Shown here: piece after piece, positions 8,181-16,912 of the stretch
Position numbering within the stretch: position 1 is the stretch's first letter
How the letters are laid out: every line of letters begins with the position of its first letter
Assembly: GCF_000169455.1 (NCBI RefSeq)
Contig: NZ_AAYC01000007.1
Coordinates: 183,063 to 247,062 of the forward strand
Length of the DNA: 64,000 bases
Direction: 5' to 3'
Source: Roseobacter sp. SK209-2-6
GTDB taxonomy: Bacteria > Pseudomonadota > Alphaproteobacteria > Rhodobacterales > Rhodobacteraceae
The notes under the pieces: model-generated
What the model saw: only the letters and a program-made list of their open reading frames with translations
Database searches by the model: none
What the model was told of the DNA's origin: nothing
Program-made: the position numbers and the translations under genes

Positions 8181-9365
8181 ATGTTCCAGCCCTTTTTCGA
8201 AAACCTGCGCAAGGCCGGTATTCCGGTTTCCCTGCGGGAGTATCTCACCTTTCTGGAAGGCATGAAAAAGGGCATCGCCACCTATGACATAGAGGCGTTT
8301 TACTTTCTCGCCCGCGCGGCCATGGTCAAGGATGAGCGCAATATCGACAAGTTTGACCGCGCCTTTGCCGCCAGTTTCGAAGGGCTGGAGGCGATTTCAC
8401 CCGAGGCCGTCATGGATGCGGTCGACATCCCCGAAGAGTGGATCCGCAAGATGGCGGAGAAACACCTGAGCGAGGAAGAGCGCAAGGAAATCGAAGCGCT
8501 TGGTGGTTTTGACAAGCTGATGGAAACCCTTAAAGAGCGCCTGAAAGAGCAGCAGGGACGCCATCAGGGCGGCAATAAGTGGATCGGCACTGCGGGCACC
8601 TCTCCGTTTGGGGCCTATGGCTATAACCCCGAAGGGGTGCGCATCGGCCAGAAGGAAAGCCGCCATCAACGCGCGGTTAAGGTCTGGGACAAGCGGGAGT
8701 TCAAGAACCTCGACGGCGATGTGGAACTGGGCACCCGCAACATCAAGGTGGCGCTGAAACGTCTGCGCCGCTGGGTCCGCGAAGGCGCCCACGAAGAGCT
8801 GGATCTCGACAATACCATCCGCGCCACCGCCGAGCACGGCTACCTCGATGTGAAAACCCGCCCCGAACGGCACAATGCGGTCAAGGTTCTGCTGTTCCTG
8901 GATGTGGGCGGCTCGATGGACCCCCATATCAAGGTGGTGGAAGAGCTGTTCTCTGCGGCGCGCAGCGAATTCAAGCATCTGGAATATTACTACTTCCACA
9001 ATTGCCTCTATGAGGGCGTGTGGCGCGACAATCGGCGGCGCTGGGATGCCCAGACCTCAACCGATGAGGTGCTGCGCACCTATGGGCCTGATTACAAATG
9101 CATCTTTGTTGGCGATGCCTCCATGTCGCCCTATGAAATCGCCTACCCTGGCGGCGCCAATGAGCATTGGAACAAAGAGGCGGGTCAGGTCTGGCTGGAA
9201 CGGGCCCGGGCGCAGTGGTCTTCAAATCTCTGGATCAACCCGGTGCCCGAAAAATACTGGGACTACACCCATTCCATCGGCATGATCCGCGAGATCTTCG
9301 ATGATCGCATGGTGCCAATGACCCTCTCCGGACTGGAAGAGGGCATGAAGGAACTCACCCGCTAA
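8181..9365 (+). CDS. VWA-domain protein (CoxE-like), MoxR partner
   Basis: A 394-residue cytoplasmic protein. The N-terminal half is helical with a charged region (EEERKEIEALGGFDKLMETL) and a Gly/Tyr-rich link (GTSPFGAYGYNPEG). The C-terminal half is a von Willebrand factor A domain with the metal-ion site LDVGGSM (DxGxS) near residue 241 and a later FVGDASMSPYEI segment. This matches CoxE/YehP-type VWA proteins that pair with MoxR ATPases. The MoxR-type gene lies upstream in the same orientation. The ATG at 8181 follows AAGAGAAACC and begins the conserved MFQPFFENLRKAGIPVS. The client protein is not identified. Confidence 0.85.
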   Translation: MFQPFFENLRKAGIPVSLREYLTFLEGMKKGIATYDIEAFYFLARAAMVKDERNIDKFDRAFAASFEGLEAISPEAVMDAVDIPEEWIRKMAEKHLSEEERKEIEALGGFDKLMETLKERLKEQQGRHQGGNKWIGTAGTSPFGAYGYNPEGVRIGQKESRHQRAVKVWDKREFKNLDGDVELGTRNIKVALKRLRRWVREGAHEELDLDNTIRATAEHGYLDVKTRPERHNAVKVLLFLDVGGSMDPHIKVVEELFSAARSEFKHLEYYYFHNCLYEGVWRDNRRRWDAQTSTDEVLRTYGPDYKCIFVGDASMSPYEIAYPGGANEHWNKEAGQVWLERARAQWSSNLWINPVPEKYWDYTHSIGMIREIFDDRMVPMTLSGLEEGMKELTR

Positions 9366-9449
9366 GGCGCCTCCCCCGTAATGGCTTCCTCCATGTAGGG
9401 TTGGGCCATCTGGGACCAGGGAATGCGGTTAAGTACAGTGGTGGGCAGC

Positions 9450-10844
9450 TCAGTTGCCCGCACGCTTGATGGAATGGCGCCAAAACCGCAGCATCAGGAA
9501 CACCCCGGCAAAGCAGAGGCCCAGAACCAGGCCACTCCAGATGCCAACGCCCCCCAGGTCAAAGACAAAGCCCAGAACGTAGGAAACCGGGATACCGATC
9601 GCCCAATAGCTCAGCGCGGCGATGACCATTGGCCAGTTGGTGTCCTGTACCCCGCGCAAAAGCCCCAGGGCCACCACCTGCATTCCATCGGCCAATTGAA
9701 ACAGCGCTGCCATCACCAGAAGCGCGGTCCCAACAAGGATAATCTCTTGCTTGTTCGGTTCGTCCGCGTCCAGGAACAGTGAAATCAACTGCTCTGGCAG
9801 CAGCAGAAAGGCTGCGATCCCAATGGCCGACATCGCCAGCGACAGGCAGATCACCACGCGCGCACCGGTGGCCATATGGGGCCGATCTCCGCGACCATAG
9901 GCATTGCCCGCCCGAATGGTGGCCGCATTGCTGAGCCCCAGATGCACCATGAAGGTCAACCCGCCCAGGGTCATGGCAACCCCGTGGGCTGCCAGCGGAA
10001 TTGTTCCCAGCCAGCCCATCATCATAGAAGATGCCGCAAAAAGACTGACCTCGCTCAGGTTGGTTAAGCCAATGGGCATACCCAGTCTGAAGACCCGGAA
10101 GAACATCTCCCAGTCCGGGCGGTGGAAGTTTTTCAGGATCTCATGCTCTGGCAGAACCCAAAGCGCATAACCCGCGACCGCAATCAGTGAAATCCCCTGC
10201 GTCACAATCGAAGCGATCGCCGCACCGGCAATTCCCATTTCAGGTGCGCCCCAATTGCCAAAGATCAGGGCGTAGTTCACGACGCCATTTACCAGAGCCG
10301 CAAGAATGGTGATCCAAAGCACGATCTGCGTGCGCTCCAGCGCAGCCAGATAGGATTTCAGCACCATGACCAAAAGTGCCGGGAACAATCCCCAGCCCGC
10401 CAACCGCAAATAAGCAGAGGCATGTTCGGCCACTTCCGGCTTTTGTCCCAGCAGCAGAAGGATTGGGTGCGAATAGAGTAGCAAGGGCATTGCGACCATT
10501 GCAAAGAGCAAGGATAGCCAAAGCCCCATTCGGGTGGTGCGCCGGATCTGGCGCCCCTCGCCAGAGCCTGCTGCCGCCGCAACCAGGGGCATGACAGCAA
10601 TGGCAAAACCCGCCCCCAAGAGGAAAAGCACAAAGAAATAGGATCCCGCCAGGGTCACCGCCGCCAGGGCCTCTGCACCGTACCAACCCAGCATGATGGA
10701 ATCAGTCATGCCAATGGCAAACTGCGCCACATGGCCGCCAACCAGTGGCAGACCCAGCGAAAGAACAGCGCCGACGTGCCCCCGTGTGGACATCGCTTTG
10801 GCATTTGGGGTGGTGTGGCTCATCTCAGACATGAGGGTACACAT
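9450..10844 (-). CDS. MATE-family multidrug efflux transporter
   Basis: About 464 residues with twelve predicted membrane helices in two homologous halves, as in NorM-type Na+/H+-coupled multidrug antiporters. Typical stretches are GLPLVGGHVAQFAIGMTDS at the start of helix 1 and GMPIGLTNLSEVSLFAASSM at the start of the second half. The start at 10844 is chosen because GGGGAA lies six bases before it; alternatives at 10832, 10823 and 10793 are possible and would only shorten the cytoplasmic tail. A TetR/BetI-like regulator gene lies 150 bp upstream on the same strand, but that regulator more likely controls the divergent aminotransferase. The substrate is unknown. Confidence 0.88.
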   Translation of the reverse strand: MCTLMSEMSHTTPNAKAMSTRGHVGAVLSLGLPLVGGHVAQFAIGMTDSIMLGWYGAEALAAVTLAGSYFFVLFLLGAGFAIAVMPLVAAAAGSGEGRQIRRTTRMGLWLSLLFAMVAMPLLLYSHPILLLLGQKPEVAEHASAYLRLAGWGLFPALLVMVLKSYLAALERTQIVLWITILAALVNGVVNYALIFGNWGAPEMGIAGAAIASIVTQGISLIAVAGYALWVLPEHEILKNFHRPDWEMFFRVFRLGMPIGLTNLSEVSLFAASSMMMGWLGTIPLAAHGVAMTLGGLTFMVHLGLSNAATIRAGNAYGRGDRPHMATGARVVICLSLAMSAIGIAAFLLLPEQLISLFLDADEPNKQEIILVGTALLVMAALFQLADGMQVVALGLLRGVQDTNWPMVIAALSYWAIGIPVSYVLGFVFDLGGVGIWSGLVLGLCFAGVFLMLRFWRHSIKRAGN

Positions 10845-10996
10845 ATCAATTCCCCACTTCCGGGCAAGCACCAGAAGAAGGATTTGGCAGTCAGAGGTGA
10901 TCTTGTGCTGCAACATCTATGTGCGGAAATGCGCAATCTGCCCATTTGGAGCAGATGACCTATCCATTCCGCAGCAGTAAACGAGAAGAGAGTTGC

Positions 10997-11632
10997 CTAT
11001 CCTAGCAAGGTCTCGGCATGGTCCGGAAACAGGGTTGCGGCGGCCCGCAGGGCGCGTTCTGTGGCCTCTTCCCCGGCTCCGGGTTTCCAGAAAAGATGCA
11101 GTTTCTGCCAGTAACCATCGGTCATGCGGTCGATCCAATCGCTGGCAAATTCCACATGCTCCTCTTGCCCCGGTGCAAGGCTTTGGCAAATTCTTTGCAA
11201 CTCCTCCAGGCGCTTTGTCTCATAGGCTTCCGAAATCTCTGCATATTGCTGCACAAATTTCTGCTCTCCCAGAAAGGCATACCAGACGGTCAGCGTGTCC
11301 GGGTTGCAGATCCCCGGATCAAAATCCGCGCGGATCACCTCCCGCAATTGTGACGCCGGATCCTCTCCTGCGGCCTTGAGCGCTGCATACCAATGAGTTT
11401 CATACCGGCGATAGAGGTCGCGCATGGCCTCGGTCAGGATGCCCGTCTTTGATTTGAAGTAGAAAACCGCAACCCCCTGGGACAGCTCGGCCTCATTAGC
11501 GACCGTCGCCAAGGTGGTTCGTGCAAGCCCGTGGAGAACGATGGAACGAAAGGCCGCATCCAGGATTTGCCGCCTGCGCATATCGGCGTTTTCCTTGCGC
11601 TCTTTGCGCGGTTTTGCTGGCTTTGCAGTCAT
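10997..11632 (-). CDS. TetR-family regulator, BetI-like (first copy)
   Basis: A 211-residue transcription factor with an N-terminal helix-turn-helix (residues about 20-65: RRQILDAAFRSIVLHGLARTT, then VAVFYFKSK). The ligand-binding part contains NPDTLTVWYAFLGE, close to the signature region of BetI, the choline-sensing repressor. It is divergent from the aminotransferase gene, and the gap between them carries the perfect palindrome TGAGCGCTCA. Repression of that aminotransferase, relieved by an amine ligand, is the simplest reading. A second BetI-like gene follows at 13178, so the block has two related sensors. Confidence 0.85.
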   Translation of the reverse strand: MTAKPAKPRKERKENADMRRRQILDAAFRSIVLHGLARTTLATVANEAELSQGVAVFYFKSKTGILTEAMRDLYRRYETHWYAALKAAGEDPASQLREVIRADFDPGICNPDTLTVWYAFLGEQKFVQQYAEISEAYETKRLEELQRICQSLAPGQEEHVEFASDWIDRMTDGYWQKLHLFWKPGAGEEATERALRAAATLFPDHAETLLG

Positions 11633-11705
11633 CTCTGGTTCTCTTTGTCTCGGCTAACCCCTTGTTTCACAAAAGAGAGGATCTGTCATTTGCATTATTT
11701 TTGAG

Positions 11706-11715
11706 TGAGCGCTCA
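11706..11715. promoter_or_regulatory. Palindromic operator TGAGCGCTCA
   Basis: A perfect 10-bp palindrome inside TTGAGTGAGCGCTCAA, in the 168-bp gap between the divergent TetR/BetI-like gene and the aminotransferase gene. Position and symmetry fit a TetR-family operator controlling both directions. This is inference from placement. Confidence 0.55.
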
Positions 11716-11800
11716 AATAAACTTTACTCGAGAAAACTCCATTCCTATGCTTCCAGCATCCTCCGGCGACTCTCCCGGCCCTAGCATCAGGACGTGAACA

Positions 11801-13174
11801 ATGACCAAGTTGACCCCCTCCCCTCTTGCCAATTCCCCAGGGGCCGCAGAGCTGAGCCAATGGGATCGCATGCATCAGCTCCACCCCTGGATGGCGATGG
11901 AAGACTGGCGCAGCTACGACAACATGTTGATGGAGCAGGCAGAGGGGATCTATCTGCAGGATGCGAATGGCAAACGCTACATCGATGGCCCAGGCGGTAT
12001 GTGGTGCAGCCAGATCGGCTATGGGCGCCAGGAAATGGCCAATGCGATTGCCGAGCAGGTCCTGAAACTGCCCTATGCCTCTCCCTTCACCAATGCGACA
12101 GAGCCCTCTGCCCTCTTGGCGCGCAAACTGGCCGAACTGGCCCCGGGTGATTTGAACAATGTCTTCTTCACTACCGGTGGCTCCACCGCTGTGGATACCG
12201 CTTTGCGCACCATGCAGTACCTGAACAACCGCCGGGGTTTGCCGCAAAAGAAAATGATCCTCGCGCGCGAAAAGGGCTATCACGGCTCCACCTATCTGGC
12301 CCATTCGGTTACCGGCAAGGAACGCGACAAGAGCCAGTTCGATTTTGAAACCCGGCTGGTGCATTTCCTGCCGGATGTGAATCCCTATCACCGCCCCTCA
12401 GAGATGGGGCTGGAAGCCTGGTGCGATGCCAAGGTCGCCGATATGGAGATGGCGATTGCAAAGATCGGTGCCGAGAACATCGGCGCCTTCATTGCTGAGC
12501 CGATCCTCTCTTCCGGCGGGGTGATCGTGCCGCCGCCGGGCTATCAACAGCGCACGCTGGAACTCTGCCGCAAACACGACATCCTCTATATCTCCGATGA
12601 GGTGGTGACAGGGTTTGGCCGCCTCGGTCATTGGTTCGCCTCTGAGGAGGTCTTTGACATCGAACCGGACATGATCACCTGCGCAAAGGGGCTGACCTCT
12701 GGCTATCTGCCGCTGGGCGCCTGCATCATTTCTGACCGTGTCCTGCAGCAGATGAGCCATCTGGGAGAGGCCTCCACCTATACCAATGGCTATACCTATT
12801 CCGGGCATCCGGTCTCTTGCATGGCGGCACTCAAGAATATCGAGATCATGGAGCGTGAGGATCTCTTGGCGCATGTCCGCGCCGTCACCCCGCAGTTTCA
12901 GGCCCGGCTGCAAGCGCTGCGGAAATACCGTATCGTGGGCGATACCCGCGGGATGGGCCTCTTGGGCTGTATCGAGGGCAAGGCCGAAGATCTGGAGGCA
13001 GAACGGCAGCTTGGAGCCAAGATTGATGCCGCCTGCGAGGCCATGGGTCTCATCGTGCGCCCGCTGATCAATATGGCGGTCTTCTCTCCGCCCCTGATCA
13101 TATCCTCTGGGCAAATCGATGAGATGTTCGACATTCTCGAAAAGGCCATCCAACAGGTGGAAGCGGAACTATGA
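11801..13174 (+). CDS. Class III (omega) aminotransferase
   Basis: A 457-residue PLP enzyme of fold type I, class III. The signature region [16 protein letters not shown] (near residue 265) and the PLP-lysine motif [16 protein letters not shown] (near 290) are intact, as is the substrate-loop sequence [11 protein letters not shown]. It resembles putrescine/taurine/beta-alanine:pyruvate aminotransferases, which move an amino group from a primary amine to pyruvate or 2-oxoglutarate. The context of two BetI-like repressors, a polyamine-type importer and demethylases suggests it acts on a demethylated amine late in the pathway. It is divergent from the first BetI-like gene and convergent with the second. 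Confidence 0.85.
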   Translation: MTKLTPSPLANSPGAAELSQWDRMHQLHPWMAMEDWRSYDNMLMEQAEGIYLQDANGKRYIDGPGGMWCSQIGYGRQEMANAIAEQVLKLPYASPFTNATEPSALLARKLAELAPGDLNNVFFTTGGSTAVDTALRTMQYLNNRRGLPQKKMILAREKGYHGSTYLAHSVTGKERDKSQFDFETRLVHFLPDVNPYHRPSEMGLEAWCDAKVADMEMAIAKIGAENIGAFIAEPILSSGGVIVPPPGYQQRTLELCRKHDILYISDEVVTGFGRLGHWFASEEVFDIEPDMITCAKGLTSGYLPLGACIISDRVLQQMSHLGEASTYTNGYTYSGHPVSCMAALKNIEIMEREDLLAHVRAVTPQFQARLQALRKYRIVGDTRGMGLLGCIEGKAEDLEAERQLGAKIDAACEAMGLIVRPLINMAVFSPPLIISSGQIDEMFDILEKAIQQVEAEL

Positions 13175-13177
13175 GGA

Positions 13178-13849
13178 CTATGTGGGCGCGGCTGCGCGCG
13201 CCCGCCCCTCTTTGGCCTCGATTGCACCTGTCAGGGCAAAATGCGCGGGAAACATGGCGGCTAAAAAGCGAAAGACGATCCGCATCGCCTCTTCGCGGTC
13301 AAAGCGGTCCGGATGTAGCAGATAGTCCGTCCACATCCCTTCTAGCATTGCCAGGGTACCATGGGTTGCGTCGCGGGCCACTGCGGCCCCGTCGGCGCAG
13401 CCCGCCTCCTTTACCACGCGCAAAAAGGCATTGTGGATCATGTTGCGCAGCCGCCCATCACGGGTATCGGAATATTCGGCAATCACGGTTCGATTGCGCG
13501 CCTCCCCCCGGAAGGCATACCAGATGCTGACATTGCGACGGTTCAAGACCCGCTCACTCAGGTCGCCGCGCACGATCATTTCAATCCGCGCCTGCGGAGT
13601 ATCACCTGCGGTCTGCAGCAATGCCTCGATCCCGTCGTAATACTCCTCCGAGGAATGGCGCGCGGCGGCGTGGACCAGATTATCCTTACCGCCAAAATGC
13701 AAGTGTATCATGCCCCGCGACAGCCCAGCGCGTTGAATGATCTCGCTGACGGAGGTTTCCGAAATCCCCTTTTCGGCAACGGATTCCAGCACGGCTTCGA
13801 TCAGCGCAAGGCGGTTATGTTCGCGATTTTGTTCCCTTTTGCCGGGCAT
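13178..13849 (-). CDS. TetR-family regulator, BetI-like (second copy)
   Basis: A 223-residue repressor with an N-terminal helix-turn-helix (ALIEAVLESVAEKGISETSV, LSRGMIHLHFGGKDNL) and the BetI-like VSIWYAFRGEARN motif. It is divergent from the ABC transporter operon. The 252-bp gap carries two copies of an inverted repeat around a plausible promoter, the expected arrangement for a repressor acting on the transporter genes. Its stop lies three bases beyond the aminotransferase stop, on the opposite strand. The C-terminal EAKEGRARAAAPT is a low-complexity tail. Confidence 0.87.
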   Translation of the reverse strand: MPGKREQNREHNRLALIEAVLESVAEKGISETSVSEIIQRAGLSRGMIHLHFGGKDNLVHAAARHSSEEYYDGIEALLQTAGDTPQARIEMIVRGDLSERVLNRRNVSIWYAFRGEARNRTVIAEYSDTRDGRLRNMIHNAFLRVVKEAGCADGAAVARDATHGTLAMLEGMWTDYLLHPDRFDREEAMRIVFRFLAAMFPAHFALTGAIEAKEGRARAAAPT

Positions 13850-13970
13850 CCGGCCTCCGATCTAGAAGTCTCTCTCCAGGTTAACCAGCGCTGTTACGCG
13901 CTTTGGCCCAGCGCATCAAGCGGGCCTGGTCCATCAGTTTAGTCATAGAATGGGAATTTCTCCAAGCAAA

Positions 13971-14056
13971 ATGGACGCTTGTACATTTTTTGAAGAATCC
14001 AGTTGACAGAAGCCCCCAGGAGCCTCCAGATTTCGATGGACGATTGTCCATTTTTT
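13971..14056 (+). promoter_or_regulatory. Promoter flanked by duplicated repressor operator
   Basis: Two related inverted repeats, TGGACGCTTGTACA (13972-13985) and TGGACGATTGTCCA (14037-14050), are each followed by a T6 run and lie 65 bp apart in the same orientation. Between them is TTGACA (14003-14008) and, 18 bases on, CAGATT as a weak -10. The second copy would cover the start of transcription. This is the likely binding site of the divergent BetI-like repressor and the promoter of the ABC transporter-demethylase operon. Confidence 0.6.
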
Positions 14057-14101
14057 ATCAGGACGCCTCGCCCGCAAACCCTATGCAAGCAATGGAACCA
14101 C

Positions 14102-14965
14102 ATGGCTGGACTACTCAAATCAGAGGCAGGTAAAGGCCTAGCGCTGAGTGCACCAGCCTCCCTCTATGTGGGGCTGTTGGTCGCGGGGCCACTGGGCATT
14201 CTGGTTGCCTATAGTTTCTGGACTCAGACCTATGTCGAAATCGACAAAACCCTGACCTGGGCAAATTATCTGGAGGCCGCCACCGACCCTCTGGTGCGCC
14301 ACCTGGTACTGCGTTCGATCTTCATCGCTGGGGCAGTGACCGCTGCAACCGTGGCGCTGGCCTATCCCATTGCCTATTTCATCGCCTTTCGCACCAACAA
14401 GAAGACCCTGTGGCTTTTGCTGATCACCATTCCCTTTTGGTCCAGCTATCTCCTGCGGGTGTTCAGCTGGAAACTGATCCTGGGGTTCAACGGGGTGATG
14501 AATTCAGCGCTGCTGTCGCTGGGCGTGATTGATGAGCCCCTGACCTTTCTCCTCTACAATGAATTTGCGGTGGTCCTGACCCTGGCCCATGCCTGGGCAC
14601 CCTTTGCCATCCTGCCGATCTATGTCTCGCTACAGAAGATCGACCGCTCGCTGCTGGAGGCCGCCACCGATCTGGGCTGTTCCAAACTGGAGCGGTTCAT
14701 CCGCGTCACCCTGCCCCTGACGGTCCCCGGTATCATCGCGGCAAGCCTGATCATCTTTATCCCCACCGTGGGCGATTATGTGACCCCATCATTGGTGGGC
14801 GGATCGCAGGGCAAGATGATCGCCAACCTCATTCAGGTGCAGTTTGGCCCCGCCAATAACTGGCCATTGGGGGCAACGCTTTCGCTGGTCGCCATGGCTG
14901 CTGTCGGCGTGGTTGCCATCCTCTTTGTCCTCCTGGCAACCGCATTGGGAAGGAGGATCCGTTGA
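14102..14965 (+). CDS. ABC transporter permease, PotB-like (polyamine/quaternary amine importer)
   Basis: A 287-residue inner-membrane permease with six predicted helices. The cytoplasmic coupling motif LEAATDLGCSKLERFIRVTLPL (EAA loop) near residue 195 identifies the binding-protein-dependent importer class that takes up spermidine/putrescine, betaines or opines. The ATG at 14102 is preferred over upstream TTG or ATG codons because the helical N-terminus begins here and the 13971-14056 control region would otherwise be translated. It is the first gene of a tightly spaced operon running to about 22960. Its stop overlaps the next start. Confidence 0.85.
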   Translation: MAGLLKSEAGKGLALSAPASLYVGLLVAGPLGILVAYSFWTQTYVEIDKTLTWANYLEAATDPLVRHLVLRSIFIAGAVTAATVALAYPIAYFIAFRTNKKTLWLLLITIPFWSSYLLRVFSWKLILGFNGVMNSALLSLGVIDEPLTFLLYNEFAVVLTLAHAWAPFAILPIYVSLQKIDRSLLEAATDLGCSKLERFIRVTLPLTVPGIIAASLIIFIPTVGDYVTPSLVGGSQGKMIANLIQVQFGPANNWPLGATLSLVAMAAVGVVAILFVLLATALGRRIR

Positions 14966-15768
14966 GTACACCCCTACGCAGGCCTTTCAGATTTCCATGG
15001 CTGTTCACCTATGCCATCGGTTACCTGATCTTCCTTTATCTGCCCGTCTTGCTGCTGCCGCTGTTTTCCTTCAACGATGGAACTATCGTCGCCTTTCCCA
15101 TGAAAGGCTTTACCCTGAAATGGTACGCCCAGCTTGGTGCGCAGGACACGCTCTTGCAGGCTATGGGCAACTCGCTGATTGTCGGAGCCGTGACGGCGGT
15201 GGTGGCTACGGCTCTGGGGCTCTTCGCGGCGCGCGCCTATGTGCGCTACAGCTTCAAGGGGCGTGAACTGTCCGAAGGGCTGGTGATGCTGCCGCTGGTC
15301 ATTCCCGGCATCATCGTGGCCTCCTCCATGCTGGTCCTGTTCATATCACTGGGACTGCGGCCCTCTCTGACCACGGTCATCCTGGGGCATGTCTTCCTTG
15401 CCCTGCCCTTTGCGGTCTCAATCATGAAATCCGCCTTTGACGATTTTGACCAATCTCTGGAAGAGGCTGCCTTTGACCTGGGTGAAAGTGTCATCGGCAC
15501 CTTTCGCCGGGTAACCCTGCCCATCGTGGCGCCGGGCATCGTGGCCAGCCTTTTGGTCACCTTTACCGTCTCCTTTGATGAGTTTGTGCTGGCCTTCTTC
15601 CTCTCGGGCAACCAGCCGACCCTGCCGGTCTATATCTGGAGCCAGATCCGCTTCCCGGCAAAGCTGCCAAACACGCTGGCACTTGGCTCTCTGCTGCTTC
15701 TGGCCTCGGTCGTCTTGCTGCTGACCGCCGAATACTTCCGCCGCCGCTCCACCAAATCCGCCAAATGA
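14962..15768 (+). CDS. ABC transporter permease, PotC-like
   Basis: The second permease of the importer, 268 residues with six predicted helices. The EAA loop reads LEEAAFDLGESVIGTFRRVTLP (near residue 170). It starts at TTG 14962, with AGGAGG five bases upstream and a TTGA overlap with the preceding stop; this coupling is the reason for accepting a rare TTG start. It pairs with the upstream PotB-like protein to form the membrane channel. Confidence 0.86.
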   Translation: MSTPLRRPFRFPWLFTYAIGYLIFLYLPVLLLPLFSFNDGTIVAFPMKGFTLKWYAQLGAQDTLLQAMGNSLIVGAVTAVVATALGLFAARAYVRYSFKGRELSEGLVMLPLVIPGIIVASSMLVLFISLGLRPSLTTVILGHVFLALPFAVSIMKSAFDDFDQSLEEAAFDLGESVIGTFRRVTLPIVAPGIVASLLVTFTVSFDEFVLAFFLSGNQPTLPVYIWSQIRFPAKLPNTLALGSLLLLASVVLLLTAEYFRRRSTKSAK

Positions 15769-15792
15769 TCCCCCTGTATAAGAGGACCACAG

Positions 15793-16893
15793 ATGACTGA
15801 TCAGAACATCATCGAAATCTCCGGGGTGGAAAAGCGCTTTGGCACCTTTGTTGCCGTGCGCGACTTGAACCTGGAGCTGAAAGAAGGCGAGTTCTTTTCC
15901 CTTCTTGGCCCCTCGGGCTGCGGCAAGACCACAGCGCTGCGCATGATTGCCGGGTTTCAGGATCATGACGCGGGCAGCATCCGCATTGCAGGCCAAGACA
16001 TGGCCAATATCCCGGCCAACAAACGCCCCGCCAATATGGTATTTCAATCCTATGCGATCTTTCCGCATCTGAACGTGGGCGACAATGTCGCCTTTGGTCT
16101 GCGTAAGCTGGGTCTTGGTAAGGTGGAGATGCAGAACCGCGTTGCCGAAGCATTGGAGATGGTCGAACTTGGCGGTTTGCAAAGCCGCAAGGCGGATGAG
16201 CTTTCGGGCGGTCAACGCCAGCGCGTTGCCCTTGCCCGTGCGCTGGTTATGCGCCCCAAGGTGCTCTTGCTGGATGAGCCCCTGTCGGCGCTTGACAAGA
16301 ACCTGCGTGAGGCGATGCAGCTGGAAATGCGCCGCCTGCAGCAGAAACTTGGCATCACCTTTGTGATGGTCACCCATGACCAATATGAAGCCATGACCAT
16401 GTCCGACCGTATTGGTGTGATGTTTCAGGGCAAGCTGGAGCAAGTTGACCGTCCAGAGGTGCTCTATGCGCGTCCCTGCAATCGCCGGGTGGCCTCTTTC
16501 ATTGGCGGCATGAATTTTCTGGAGGCGCGGGTCAGGGCAGATAATGGTGCTTCGGTGGAGGTAGATCTGCAGGGCTTTGGCCCGCTCACCATCGATGTGA
16601 ACCCCAATGCCATCAGCCGCAGCCCGGATCTGTTGGCGGGCATCCGCCCGGAGCAATTGGAGATCAGCGCCACCCGCCCCGAAGACTATGACGCTTCTTT
16701 GCAGGGCATCGTCAGCGACATCGCTTTTTATGGCGAAAGCGTTCACTACTATGTGCGCGCCGAAGGGGTCGAAGACCCCATCGCGGTCGCTGTCCCCAAT
16801 TACTTTCATACGGTTGATTACAAACGCGGTGACCAGGTCTGGCTGGGCGTTCAAAACGCCTCGGTCATTGATCTGGGGGCCCGCGAAGGATGA
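15793..16893 (+). CDS. ABC transporter ATP-binding protein, PotA-like
   Basis: A 366-residue ATPase subunit. Walker A is GPSGCGKTT near residue 39, the Q-loop is VFQSYAIFPHLN, the ABC signature is LSGGQRQRVALARAL, Walker B is LLLDEPLSALD and the switch histidine is in VTHDQ. The C-terminal 120 residues form the TOBE-type regulatory domain (GGMNFLEARV, LAGIRPEQLEI) typical of PotA/FbpC/MalK-like subunits. It follows the permeases by 24 bp and precedes the binding protein by 19 bp. Confidence 0.92.
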   Translation: MTDQNIIEISGVEKRFGTFVAVRDLNLELKEGEFFSLLGPSGCGKTTALRMIAGFQDHDAGSIRIAGQDMANIPANKRPANMVFQSYAIFPHLNVGDNVAFGLRKLGLGKVEMQNRVAEALEMVELGGLQSRKADELSGGQRQRVALARALVMRPKVLLLDEPLSALDKNLREAMQLEMRRLQQKLGITFVMVTHDQYEAMTMSDRIGVMFQGKLEQVDRPEVLYARPCNRRVASFIGGMNFLEARVRADNGASVEVDLQGFGPLTIDVNPNAISRSPDLLAGIRPEQLEISATRPEDYDASLQGIVSDIAFYGESVHYYVRAEGVEDPIAVAVPNYFHTVDYKRGDQVWLGVQNASVIDLGAREG

Positions 16894-16912
16894 GGATAAA
16901 GGGAGGAAGACA

